Origin: Cerrena zonata
Taxonomy: Eukaryota; Basidiomycota; Agaricomycetes; Polyporales; Cerrenaceae
Direction: 5' to 3'
NCBI GenBank assembly: GCA_038087015.1
Contig: JASBNA010000039.1
Location: 62,001 to 126,000, forward strand
Length of the DNA stretch: 64,000 nucleotides
Part shown: positions 46,513 through 57,325 of the stretch, one piece after another
How positions within the stretch are numbered: position 1 is the first letter of the stretch
How the letters are laid out: each line of letters opens with the position of its first letter
The notes under the pieces: model-generated
What the model was told of the DNA's origin: nothing
The model's input: only the letters and a program-made list of their open reading frames with translations
Database searches by the model: none
Program-made: the position numbers and the translations under genes

Positions 46513-48428
46513 GAAACGAAGAGAGTGATATTCTGAAATTGACTGAGTTGACGACGTTGGTCTCTTCTTCCTCTCCGCTCGCGCCACGCTAGGTAAAGGT
46601 AGTTCGAGTGGAGAGGAAGAGGAGAAGAGGAAAAAACGCTCAGCGGTGAGCAAACTTTATGCAATCCCCACGTGCGCACACCATCGATCCCGATCGCTCG
46701 CTTTAGGCAACTCCTGTGGATCACCCTCTCTCCTAATTTATTCCACCGGCCAAAAATGCAAATCAGAAGAAAAATAGGCAATAAATCGCAGAATAATAGC
46801 GTTCTGGACCAAAAATGCGTGAGAGGCTACACGTAACCGATGGACCAATCAAGATCCTGGCATTGACCTCGGTTCCTACCCTAGGGTAAGCACTGGTAAA
46901 GAACGTTAAGCAACTCATTTGTGCCATATAAATTCGAATTGAAAGCACCCTGAGAACGTTAGAGGCTAATACTAACGATTATGCCAGCAAGTGTAAGTTG
47001 GAACTCATGTCAGTAAGAGGAATTTAATGGATGTTTAGCCTGAGAATGCTCTGTATTGTATCGCCCCCCCCTGACATGTCGACGTCCAGTGTACGTGTAC
47101 GTTCATGTACTACAGCACAGTGAAAATATCCTTGTCACTGTCCCAACAACTATTAAATGATCTGCGTGGTTAATGGCAGACTTGCTACGAACCATCAGCA
47201 GACAAAGTTCTGTGGTTGATCGTCCGTTAGGCATCATGATCATGATACTCGGTATCACAAATTGATAACCTTATACACTACCTCGCACATAAGAAATATA
47301 ACCGTACTCGAATTGATAGTCAACTTAGTCTATCATGCGTAGTATGATCCAAGGACCTCACGATAAACATAGCATGATGCAGCTTGGGTACTTCATGTGC
47401 GTTCCTAAGATTGATTAACCAAGGTTGTCGTTACCCCTTATACTTGACTTGGGTTCCGGTACACTATTGCATCACTCCGAAACGTCGTCCATATGACAGA
47501 CCATCAGCTATGATCGACTACGCCACCAGAGTGTACAATCCCCCCTCTTTGTTGCAGTTTGCATTATCGCAATTCCAATAGCGGAATCAAACCCGTCGCG
47601 GCAAACGGGCAAATAGACGGAATCAAAACCCATCTAAGGGGTGATCAATTTTTGGCATTGACAAACATCGAGGTATACTTACTTGGAATTAGATTAGATA
47701 GATTCATTGAGATGGCGTCGCAACTGCCAACAGCAGATCTAGACTTGGTGCATCAATGCGGAGTTATCAACAATTCAAATTCCAACAACCTGGAACTGTT
47801 GTTGATTAAAGATCTGTGAAATACATGGTCACTTCCCCACATCTTGTTCGGCTGTAAAGTACATCGTTCAAAGCCTGGGCACTAAGACCTGGGAAGGTGT
47901 CGCTTTAAGTTCGTCATCATTACAGTGTTCCCCTCCAACTGTTCAACTGGTAAGGAGCGCACTCGTGCACTAACCTGAGGGACCAAGCCTATATCCCATC
48001 GAGGTATGACCAGCAGGGCTATAATCGACACCCAGCTTTTGGCTTGAGTCAGATGAGAGTCCGAGGTAGGAGTCAAGAAGAATTCGTCGATGGTAGAGAG
48101 TTATTCAGTATCATATCGTGCGACGGTATGCGTCCGAAGTTCGAGCCTGCTCAATTATGTAACGTTCAGATGCAACAGTTCAGCCTATAAGCCACTTCTG
48201 TACTCCCAACACCTCCATGTTCAAAAAGACACACAAGAATATGCAAGAAGGAATTCGAAATCCAGGACAAGGCACGTCGCGCTGAGCAGCACGTGCAACC
48301 TTGTTTCAAATTTGACCTTGGCGAGTCCGATTCTTTTGTCGCGTACCTCGGTGCCTGCCACCGTGGCCGCCCTGCGCTAGTGGGTTGTACATACACCACC
48401 TCCAAGTCCCCATTGCGACCCAAACAAC
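46513..48428. other. Intergenic, no gene supported
   Basis: The first few hundred bases are the URA2 promoter and leader. The remainder, about 1.4 kb, has only short open frames with no splice logic or domain. Confidence 0.45.
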
Positions 48429-49298
48429 ATGAACGCCGACTCTCAGATTGAGTTGCTTTTACCTGTCATTGTCGTCAAAAGTTGCTTCGCGACAGCTTAA
48501 AACTCTACCTGAACGTGAAGCACGTCGCCGTCTGAGCAGCGTGGAAGCATCTCCTGATCTTTCCCAAGGCTCGCCTTCCCTTCTGCCCAAACCTGCACCT
48601 CGTTACGCCTCTCAACCTTCCCAGTACCTGGTAATCTGAGCTTCTCTACATCAACTATCATGTGTCAGTCTTTCTGGTGCTTAGGCGTTAGAACGCGTTG
48701 CTTGGCAAATATCCCTGAATTGCGGAAATTCATCCCCCTGTAGCACCTTGTGACACCGTCTCATTCGGGGATTCTATGACTGTCGGCGAACCACAACATA
48801 CCGGACTTGCATCGTGGGTTACACCTGTTATTCAAACATCATCACATTCACGCGACACGATGAACTTGCACCCTTTCCATGCTCAGACATCTCTCGCGTA
48901 CATTCGTGCTAAATCCAGCCCACTCCAGTCCGATGCAGTTTATTGAGTTCCCTGACCTCATGTCAACAACCGTCAACCTACCCAACTCGTCATATTCGGT
49001 TACAACACGACCGGCAAAATCGATCACCCAGTTCCTCGCCCAAGTATTCGAAACAGACATTACGCCAGAACTGCGGCCACATGCCAAACGTCCGAAACGG
49101 GAGGTTGACCCACACGGTAAGTCTGATTATTACTCCAGGGTCGCATTCACTTGAAAAAAAAGATCGACATATTCTAATAAACAACCTATCAGATTAGGTC
49201 CCCTCCCGTCGGCCTCCGCCCAGGACCCAAACTCCGCCAACCCCAAATGCCAGGAATATATTCCGTGCGCCCAAACTCATTTTGATGTCAGAATCTGA
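48429..49298 (+). CDS. Uncharacterised protein, two or three exons
   Basis: The pieces MNADSQLSCFYLSLSSKVASRQLKTLPEREARRRL, SPSLLPKPAPRYASQPSQYL, an intron, ALERVAWQISLNCGNSSPVAPCDTV, and FIEFPDLMSTTVNLPNSSYSV...FLAQVFETDITPELRPHAKRPKREVDPH form one coherent chain once three one-base excesses (CAGA 48446, CCCT 48738, GCAG 48937) are reduced to Gln, Pro and Ala codons. The presence of the same allele-merge signature as in URA2 supports that this is coding. The final exon is unsure: an intron after DPH leads to at least three possible reading frames, so the end is approximate. No domain is recognised. The basic RPHAKRPKRE stretch could be a nuclear localisation signal. Confidence 0.4.
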
Positions 49299-50507
49299 TA
49301 TCGAATGGGTAGTATTCAGGGATCGACGCTTCTTCGATTGAAATGAGTTTGAGGCTGAGGGTTTTTTCAAGGCTTCTTCAAGGCCCCTGTTTGTAAACGT
49401 GAGATGGGACATGCGGTTTGAGAATGAGCAGAAGACGAGGTGAGGGCCTGGAAAGAACGAGAAGTAAGCAACGAGTGCTCCGCCAGCCACGGGGAGACTA
49501 CAGGGGAGTTGGCAACAGCTGTTATAGTTGAGAGATACGTGATAGGTGAGTGTGCTTCCTTATACAGGTGCATATATAGACTCTGATACATATTGTTCTA
49601 ACCTGTGACCTCATAGGGATATAGGGGTTTGCATATATACGTCGCTAAGTTACCGCAACTTGAAGGATACCCGTACAACCGTATTCCGCACATGGTATGT
49701 GGAGAACGTATGAGTACTGCGAAGGAATAGAATTTCCCTCAGCTGCAGTCCGATGCCAACAAATGTGTGCACCGAGCGCAGATCCGTGTAATATTGAACG
49801 CCATCCTAAAGATTTTTAGGATCTTTCCGTCCCTTCGGATTTTAGGTTTTCTTTCCCATCTCCAGAGCATGGTACAGTGAGCGCGACACAGTCCCTCACC
49901 GATGCCGATCTTCCATTCAGCTACATACGACCTAATGACATCGATACATAGAGCCGTATAAGCAGCCACCGTTACCTCAAGTCGTCATCGGAAGGTGAAA
50001 GCCTGAGCGGTTCTACCGGCGGCTGACCCCAAAGGTAGGGGTCCAAGATCTCGGCTCGCAGCTAGGCTAGCTCCGAGGCATAGATGCTCTAACCAAATCC
50101 GAAAGGAAGCCAGGGATGGCACAACTCTACAGACCGCATACAGATATCCGTGCATATTGGCCCTGCCAAACGTTCTCCATTCCGAGTTTTCTTGGGGAGA
50201 GGATACTCTTCGAACCGCGTGCCTGATCGATCTCAAAGCGACCGTATCCGCGCCAACCGCCGCTGACCGCTGCATACCACCCATTTGCTACCCATGATCT
50301 TTCCTATTCCGGCCGTTATCTTGCCGGCAAATCAACGACCCATGCGGCCGTCGATCGCACTGCAGAAAATTCACAACTTTCCGTTCAAATGGGCTTCTCC
50401 TCCCCTGGCGTTTCTTTCCAAACCCTTATCAAGAGACCTTTCCCGGTGACAGGTCTCCCAACGCACCCTTCCCTCACTCTTTTCTCCTCCAGGCCCCTGC
50501 CTTAGCC
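49299..50507. other. Intergenic, promoter of the purine permease on its right
   Basis: No gene is supported; minus-strand open frames at 49194-49490 and 49985-50284 lack domain content. About 190 bp before the permease start there is TTATCT (a GATA-factor core in reverse) inside CCGGCCGTTATCTTGCCGG, which fits nitrogen control of purine uptake but is only a sequence match. Confidence 0.4.
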
Positions 50508-52831
50508 ATGGTTGGCTTCATTCATACTGCGAACGCAATTGTATGTATTCGACTTTAGCTGGGCGCCGATTTTTCGGAAGCTGAGAGTTTTCCGACGTTT
50601 GACAGGTTGCAGACTCCGTTGTGGGTAGATGGTTCCGTTTGGAGGGTTCTGGTCATCCTAAAGAACGTATTGGTTCTCGGTTCTTCGTAAGTTGCTTGTT
50701 TGACTTTCCCTCGACTTCCCCCTCACTCCTATCAACCAGACTGAAATCCGAGCGGGTCTGACAACATGGGTAAGCAAATATTTTACCACTCCAGCGTTCC
50801 CCTATTTACCGTAACCTAACAACAGGCAGCTATGGCATACATCATCTCAGTCAACGCCTCAATCGTCTCTGACTCTGGAGGACCTTGCGTCTGTAACGAC
50901 ACTGCTGGTGACCTCTGTGTTAGCGACACAGAGTATATGTCATGTGTTGCAGATGTTCGAAGGGATCTCATCACCACAACTGCCGCCATCTCGGCTCTGG
51001 CTTCATTCTTGATGGGTGCACTTGCTAACCTCCCTGTGGGTATGGCCCCTGGCTTGGGTCTCAATGCCTACGTGAGTATCTCGTGACACTGCTGTGAAAA
51101 ATGTCATCATGACAACTGATGTCAACTTCTTTTTCCGTGCCACCCCTCGTGGTTCGCAGTTAGCTTATTCCATTGTTGGGTATGTTCTTTCCCTTGGAAG
51201 CTGGTATTTTGATGACGGGAAGTTCTGATTTGTTTTTTTGGGCGTTGTCACGTATAGATTCCATGGAAGCGGTCTCATCTCGTATCAGGAAGCAATGGCA
51301 GCTGTTTTCCTTGAGGGTTGGATCTTCTTCATCTTGTCATTCTTTGGTCTTCGACAATGGCTCGCTCGTGTTATGCCGCAGTCACTCGTCATGGCTGTCG
51401 GCGCTGGTATCGGTCTCTTCATTGCGTAAGTCCTAATCATCTTATCTTGCAAAAATACCTTCTGACTCACTTTGTACGTCTAGCTTCATCGGTCTCTGTT
51501 CGTATCACTCGCCCATATGTTTTCCCAACATTTCCATCCTAACCCACTCTTCTTTCTAATTTAGCATCGGGTGGTCTCTCCGTCATCGGCGGTGACAAGA
51601 CCAACTTTGTCGGTTTGGGCGGATGCAAGGCAGAAGACATGCTCGCGGATCTTCCCAACTTCTGTGCCAGCCATGTTCTTCAAAGTCCCCACAATGTGGC
51701 TCGGTATCTTCCTCGGCGGTATCCTTACCGTCTTCCTCATGCTCTATCGTGTCAAGGGTGCCATTTTGATTGGTATCTTCCTCACAAGTATCATCTCGTG
51801 GCCCAGACCTACGGCCGTTACGTACTTCCCTCACACTGACTCGGGTGACGCTGCCTTCGACTTCTTCAAGAAAGTCGTCACATTCCACCCCTTGTCGAGA
51901 GTCGGAAACGTTATCGATGTGAGTATCGTGTTTATCGTGTATTGAGAACGACGTTAATTGAATTTCCTCTAGTACTCCTCGTACTCTAACGGTCATGTCT
52001 GGTATGCCTTGATCACGTTCCTCTACGTCGATATCCTCGGTCAGTTCTTTACTTCATGACACCGACTGAGTACTCACATCCTTTATAGATACCACCGGTA
52101 CCCTTTACTCCATGGCCAAATTTGCTGGCCTCCGTGACCCCGTCACCCTCGACTTCGAAGGTTCCACCACGGCCTACTGTGTTGATGCCTTCTCGATCTC
52201 CATGGGTGCTCTCATGGGTACCTCCCCCGTCACCGCTTTCGTGGAGAGCGCAACTGGTATCTCTGAAGGTGGCAAGACCGGTATCACTGCTATGGTCACT
52301 GGTCTTGCCTTCCTCGTCTCGGTCTTCTTTGCTCCCATCTTCGCTTCGATCCCTCCTGGGCTACCGGTGGTGCGCTTGTCATTGTCGGTTCGCTCATGAT
52401 CAGGAAGTGAGTATCAGCGCCATCTCGGTCATCAGAATCTTATAGCTAACGACCTTTACAGCGTCCGTGAGATCAACTGGGACTACCCCGGAGACTCCAT
52501 CCCCGCCTTCTTGACGCTCCTCATCATCCCCCTCACCTATAACATTGCCTACGGTGTCATTGCTGGTATTTCCAGCTACATCCTCCTTAACGGCACCATC
52601 TGGGTCTTCCGCAAGATCTCCGGCGACCGTATCATCCCGCCCACCTACGAGTACGCTGAGGCCTGGGTTGTCCCACCAGGTGGTCTCATGCCTGCTTGGT
52701 TGCCCTACCTCCTCAACCGAAATGCTCCTCAGGGAACCGAAGTTCCTCTTGAGGAGAGGCATTCGACAGATACCGCTATCCAAGATCAGCACAAGGAGAG
52801 CGGTGGATACACTGTCCAGATGGAGAAGTAA
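50508..52831 (+). CDS. Purine permease, AzgA-type (NCS2 family)
   Basis: Proton-coupled uptake of adenine, guanine and hypoxanthine at the plasma membrane. Exons join as MVGFIHTANAI, VADSVVGRWFRLEGSGHPKERIGSRFF, TEIRAGLTTWAAMAYIISVNASI, VRRDLITTTAAISALASFLMGALANLPVGMAPGLGLNAY, a 20-nt exon coding LAYSIVG, FHGSGLISYQEAMAAVFLEGWIFF, RQWLARVMPQSLVMAVGAGIGLFIAFIGL, then MGTSPVTAFVESATGISEGGKTG, the signature of the AzgA group, and WATGGALVIVGSLM. About 12 to 14 helices are expected, as in the NAT/AzgA fold. Two frame anomalies exist: GTTC at 51675-51678 reads as merged Val codons GTT/GTC, and one base is missing near 52354 in the PPW segment. Both look like assembly errors. Regulation by nitrogen is possible from the upstream GATA core. 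Confidence 0.87.
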
Positions 52832-53693
52832 ACGAAACGGTAGGGAATCTATTTGTGAACTAGAAAGAAAGAGATTGGGTTTTAAGATATAGTTATTCTT
52901 ATAGATGTTTTTTTTTCTTGCTTCGCCTTCTTTTCCAGGATACCGGGTTAATTTCTTGCCTTGCCACCTTTGTCACTACTAATGCCTCTTCCCTATGGAC
53001 TCCGACTCCCCCTCCGACCCCACATATAAACAAAAACCCACAAACACACTTTCCTTGCATGCTCTGTTGTCATTGTACGGATGTACTTCTTTACCAAAAA
53101 TGTTCTCTCTCTCTCTCAGAATCCACGCTCGTTACTTGAAAAGCTCTAAGCTTATCTCCGATTTCAGGGCGTGATAAAGTATAGTCCGACCCGTGTGGAG
53201 ATCCAATGTAATGCGTAAGTTGTCATTTGAAGTTGACAGCATACGCGATGACAATAGATGTTGACCTCAGTGGACGGACAATGTAGCTTGCAACGCCTTC
53301 GGACTGTCGGTGCTACATATATAGTAAACCTATTCAGAATTTAAAGTCGTGCAATTCTCGACATACGAGGATCGGGACGAGCTCTGCGCTGTTCTCGACG
53401 ACCTCCAGAGCCCAGCGCGCTGACCAAAAGGAGGAGAGTGATGGGCGTGGAGAGACGGGAAGGAGCACCGGCCGGCCGGGGCCTCGGCAAAAGTGGCAAT
53501 ATGGAGGATCGTACGACAGCGCGGGCCATTCAAAAATCTAGCACCTCGACGCTGGCTTGCTTTCTCACCACCAGCTAGCCATTACAAAAGGGACCTGCTT
53601 TCCTGGTCGACGACATTCACGACGAGCACCTCCTCTCCACACAGGGTTTAACCTGATCGTCTCGGGCTTTACGACAACAAAAACTATATCACC
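52832..53693. other. Intergenic, no gene seen
   Basis: It contains the permease 3' flank and the promoter of the sterol oxidase gene. No coding signal found. Confidence 0.5.
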
Positions 53694-54933
53694 ATGTCCA
53701 ACTCGACAGCTCCCGTACACGAATCGGCTGCTTTGCTTTATGCCAACACCGACTTTTCCCAACTTAACTGGTTAGAGTTGCAATGGGCCGCTTGGTACCT
53801 GTGGATTGACAACCCCATCATTGCCACGGGTTTGATGAGTTTCCTCCTTCACGAGGTTCGTCACATTCTACTTCCCCACATTTCCTTACAAATTATCTAA
53901 CTCTCCACGTCCAGATTGTTTACTTCGGTCGTTGCATCCCATGGATCATCATCGACGCTATCCCTTACTTCCGCAAGTGGAAGTTGCAACCCGGTAAAAT
54001 CCCCACTCCTGGAGAACAGTGGGAATGCACCAAGCAGGTTCTGTTCAGTCACTTCACCATTGAGCTGCCCGCGGTACGTATTCGACACATGGAGTCAGCT
54101 CTATCCGCAGTTGTCTGACTGAGAGTATTCATAAATAGATCTGGCTTTTCCACCCTATGGCAGAGTTCTTCGGTATGTCGACATGGCAAGTTCCCTTCCC
54201 GTCGTGGAAAGAGATTGCTCCTCAGGTCGCCCTGTTCTTCGTCTTTGAGGACATGTTCCACTTCTTCGGTATGCTCATAGCAATCCTGTCCACCAGAATC
54301 AATTCACTGATATTATAATATCAATAGCCCACCGCGCTCTCCACTGGGGACCTCTCTACAAGCACATCCACAAGATCCACCACAAGTACTCTGCTCCTTT
54401 CGGTCTTGCTGCCGAGTACGCTCACCCCGCTGAGGTCTTCATTCTCGGAACCGGTACCCTTGCTGGACCCATCCTTTACTGTGCTCTCAGTGGTAACCTC
54501 CACATTGTGACTATGTACTGCTGGATCGTCCTCCGTCTCTTCCAAGCCATCGACGCTCACTCCGGCTACGGTTCGTAGTTTTCTACAAATCATCTGGATT
54601 ATTCATTTGACTAATTGAATACGTTTATTAGACTTCCCATGGTCCCTCCAACACATTCTCCCCTTCTGGTCCGGTGCCGAACACCACGATTTCCACCATA
54701 TGGCCTTCGTCAACAACTTCTCCACCTCTTTCCGTTGGTGTGATCGTCTCTTCGGCACTGATGACAAATACCGTGTCTACCGTGAACGCATCACCGCCGC
54801 TCGTAAAGCCGGTATGACTGCTGAAGAATTCAAGGCGATGGAAGCTAGACTGTGCGCTGAAGCCGAGAAGGAGGGTGTCGAAGCTGAGAAAGTCGCCGAG
54901 TCGTATCGGTACAACAAGACCAAGGTCGCGTAA
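53694..54933 (+). CDS. ERG25: C-4 methylsterol oxidase
   Basis: An endoplasmic-reticulum di-iron enzyme that oxidises the C-4 methyl groups of 4,4-dimethylzymosterol in ergosterol synthesis. The three histidine boxes of the fatty-acid-hydroxylase family are present across exons: [20 protein letters not shown] (boxes HxxxH and HxxHH) and [32 protein letters not shown] (HHxxHH). Membrane segments flank them ([43 protein letters not shown]). Introns follow LHE, ELPA, MFHFF and HSGY. The C-terminus ([22 protein letters not shown]) is typical of basidiomycete Erg25 and ends in KTKVA, a lysine-rich end compatible with ER retention. The frame is intact from [28 protein letters not shown] to the stop. 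Confidence 0.93.
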
Positions 54934-55519
54934 ATCAATCTCCGATGATTTTAACGACGACTCTTCACTCGTTTCTATCCCACTACTCAGTATTGGTTGG
55001 TTGGTTGGCGCGGTGAAAATATTACTAGACGATTTTATTACAAGTATTTTGGTTTTGGTTTGTTTTTGTTACAATGTCGCACGTTTGACTGCTTTGCGAA
55101 TGTGTTCTTAATGTAGGGGTGGAGGAGGTGATGCTACTTCTTGCTCCTTGAAAATATATCCAGTATCAGAGATCCTATGTTCTGAGTGTGTGTTTCTTGA
55201 AGTGCTCGGATTTGAGTGAATGGGTGGGTTGTCGTACATCACCCGTTTGGAGGCAATAGTACAAGAGGGACGGTAAGCTTGACGAGCTGTACAGAGGTTT
55301 GGCCGATTGTAAGTCTCATTGAGTTGCACGGAAGGAGTACTGTCACGGTGTCGAGTTCTTGAATATCCGTTTGCGGCTATGAACCTCCGACTTTCATTGT
55401 TGTATGGCAAAGTATACAATAATCTATGAAATCATGAAATGAATTATATGTACACGTACAACGGATGAGAGTCATGAGTCAGTCATAAAATGTCGTAAAA
55501 AATATTGGAGATAGGGATA
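54934..55519. other. Convergent 3' region
   Basis: It lies between the ERG25 and Rab gene ends, which face each other. No coding signal was seen. Confidence 0.5.
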
Positions 55520-56384
55520 TCAACAACCACATCCCCCTCCATACGACTCATCTTCTCTCGAGTCATTGAGATCGATTGTCCCAGGCATGCTGGTCGCCCG
55601 TGCGTCCGTACCTGTCGTGCGAGAAGCTTTGGATTTGTTAGAAGAGCCAACAGATGCCCAGAGTTCCGGTGTATCGATAATCTTAGCGACTACTTCGTCG
55701 AATGTATCTTTGACTCCAATTGAAGTCTTGGCGGATGCTTCTATGAATAGGGAGTTCATTCGTTTGGCAAAGGCTTGGCCTTCGGCATAGGATACCTGGC
55801 GAGAGAATTCCTGCAGTAGAAGAGGGAATCAAGTTATATTCACTCGTATATGATTCGGGAAAGTCATACCTTGTCTACTTTATTACCCACAATGATCTTG
55901 ACCACTGAAGGCGAAACATATGTCTCTAGTTCGGAGTACCATCGCGGCAATGCATCGAACGATTCCCGGTTCGCAACATCGTAGACAAGGATAATTCCTT
56001 GTGCACCACGATAATACGACGAAGTGATAGTGCGGAAACGTTCCTGGCCTGCAGTATCCTAATAAAGGGCATGGCCACACTCAGGTTAACGCATGCATCA
56101 AAGTAGGGAACAGAACCAAGAACGCACCCATATACTGAGTTTCACTTTCTTTCCTTTCACCTCCATTTTATGTACCTGTATATATCATATAATTATAGCC
56201 AAGTACAAGTTTCAGAAACCGAGAAACGTACCCGAAAGTCTACACCAATGGTAGCACTCGATTCATCCTCCGGAAGCCATTGTTCGTCAGAGAACCTGAG
56301 CAAAAGACTGCTCTTCCCGACAGAGGAGTTTCCTATTAGTAGCAATTTGACATTCACTGGTGTTGCCTTTTCCTGAGAAGCCAT
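55520..56384 (-). CDS. Rab-family small GTPase, Rab18-like
   Basis: The spliced protein has the G1 loop GNSSVGKSS, switch I region [11 protein letters not shown] then [16 protein letters not shown], switch [36 protein letters not shown] (G4) and EASAKTS (G5), followed by a variable tail ending GGGCGC, the double-cysteine prenylation site of Rabs. Rab18 is the closest by the combination of [37 protein letters not shown] and [14 protein letters not shown]. Rab18 works in ER to lipid-droplet and ER-Golgi traffic. There are four exons; the first is short and its intron follows the IGVDFR segment. Start at 56384 gives [21 protein letters not shown]. The Helitron begins shortly upstream, so the promoter may be partly transposon-derived. 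Confidence 0.85.
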
Positions 56385-57325
56385 GGAAGTATTCCGACCC
56401 TCTAGGGTTGGTTATCTATTGTGACATCGACCTTTTCACGTGACCGTTCGACAACCGCTTTTTGCCGGACATTTCCTACCGTGCTCTATCTACTACGGTC
56501 TCACGTAATCAATTTTTCCACCCCTTTCCAGTTTCTTCCCTTCTTGCTCTCTTTGGACACCCTATTCTCACGTGTACAACAATCTTTACACGTGGTTTTC
56601 GTAGCCGCCGGCCACCGTTTCCCTTTAATACTTCGCCATCTCCTGCTTTCGCTCCCCCAAGTCGTCTGTGCCAACGGTCGACTTCACTACAGCTCTTCGC
56701 TATCCTTCGCTCTACGTCGCCCCCCCTTCGCTTCACCGATGTCGACACCCGAGCTGATTCACACCCTCTCCGCTCACTACTTCTCCGCTTTTTCGCTGCA
56801 CACCCCGTTCGCTGTCGATTTCGCCCCGCTTCCGCTCACAAGCGCGTCTATCGTCGACGCCCCTGTTAACACCCTCCTTCTCGCCGCACCTGACTCTCCT
56901 CTTCCTCTCCTCCTGCGTACTCAACATTTTTCTCGCCCTCTGTCCACGTTTCTTATGGCTAACCTTTCGACTTACTTTCCAGGAACCGTTCCTGATACTT
57001 TTCGCTGGATGTCCTCGCAATCCGCGTCCTGCAGCATCGCGTGCCGGGCACCCTTGTTTCCGCATTCTTTATCCGCGGTGTGTACCCTTTCCTCAGCGTC
57101 GTCCCGCTTTGACAATCGGTTTTTCACAGGTCCCGCCATTTCCATCGGTTTCTCTCCATTCCAGTTTCCGCTCGCCCTCATTAGCTACACCCGTCTTTGC
57201 GCTGTTCACTTTTGTATAAATAACCCACTGTTTATGTTACGTCTTTCATTGGCCACTCTCCGGTTGCCTGTGCTTAATTGAGTGAATCGACGTTGTTCCT
57301 CTCTTTGTTTTTCGCCGCTGTGCAT
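56385..57325. other. Region between the Rab start and the Helitron protein, including the Helitron 5' end
   Basis: From about 56420 the DNA becomes strongly pyrimidine-rich with long open frames on several strands, unlike the neighbouring host genes, suggesting transposon sequence. The exact 5' terminus (a TC dinucleotide within a host AT) cannot be fixed without a second copy. The Rab promoter must lie in the first tens of bases or within the element. Confidence 0.4.
56738..57281 (+). CDS. Possible short Helitron-borne open frame, uncertain
   Basis: The frame runs open from MSTPELIHTLSAHYFSAF through NLSTYFPGTVPDTFRW to a stop 44 bp before the RepHel start. It might be an accessory protein of the element, but no domain is recognised and the strong pyrimidine bias makes long open frames likely by chance. 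Confidence 0.25.

Noticed and set aside
49194..49490. 98-residue minus-strand open frame
   Set aside because: It is antisense to the last exon region of the uncharacterised plus-strand gene and has no family character.
49985..50284. 99-residue minus-strand open frame upstream of the permease
   Set aside because: It lies in GC-rich promoter DNA, with no splice partners or domain.
56421..56737. Upstream part of the 286-codon open frame as protein
   Set aside because: Strong pyrimidine bias makes it open by chance on several frames; it overlaps the likely Rab promoter and shows no domain.
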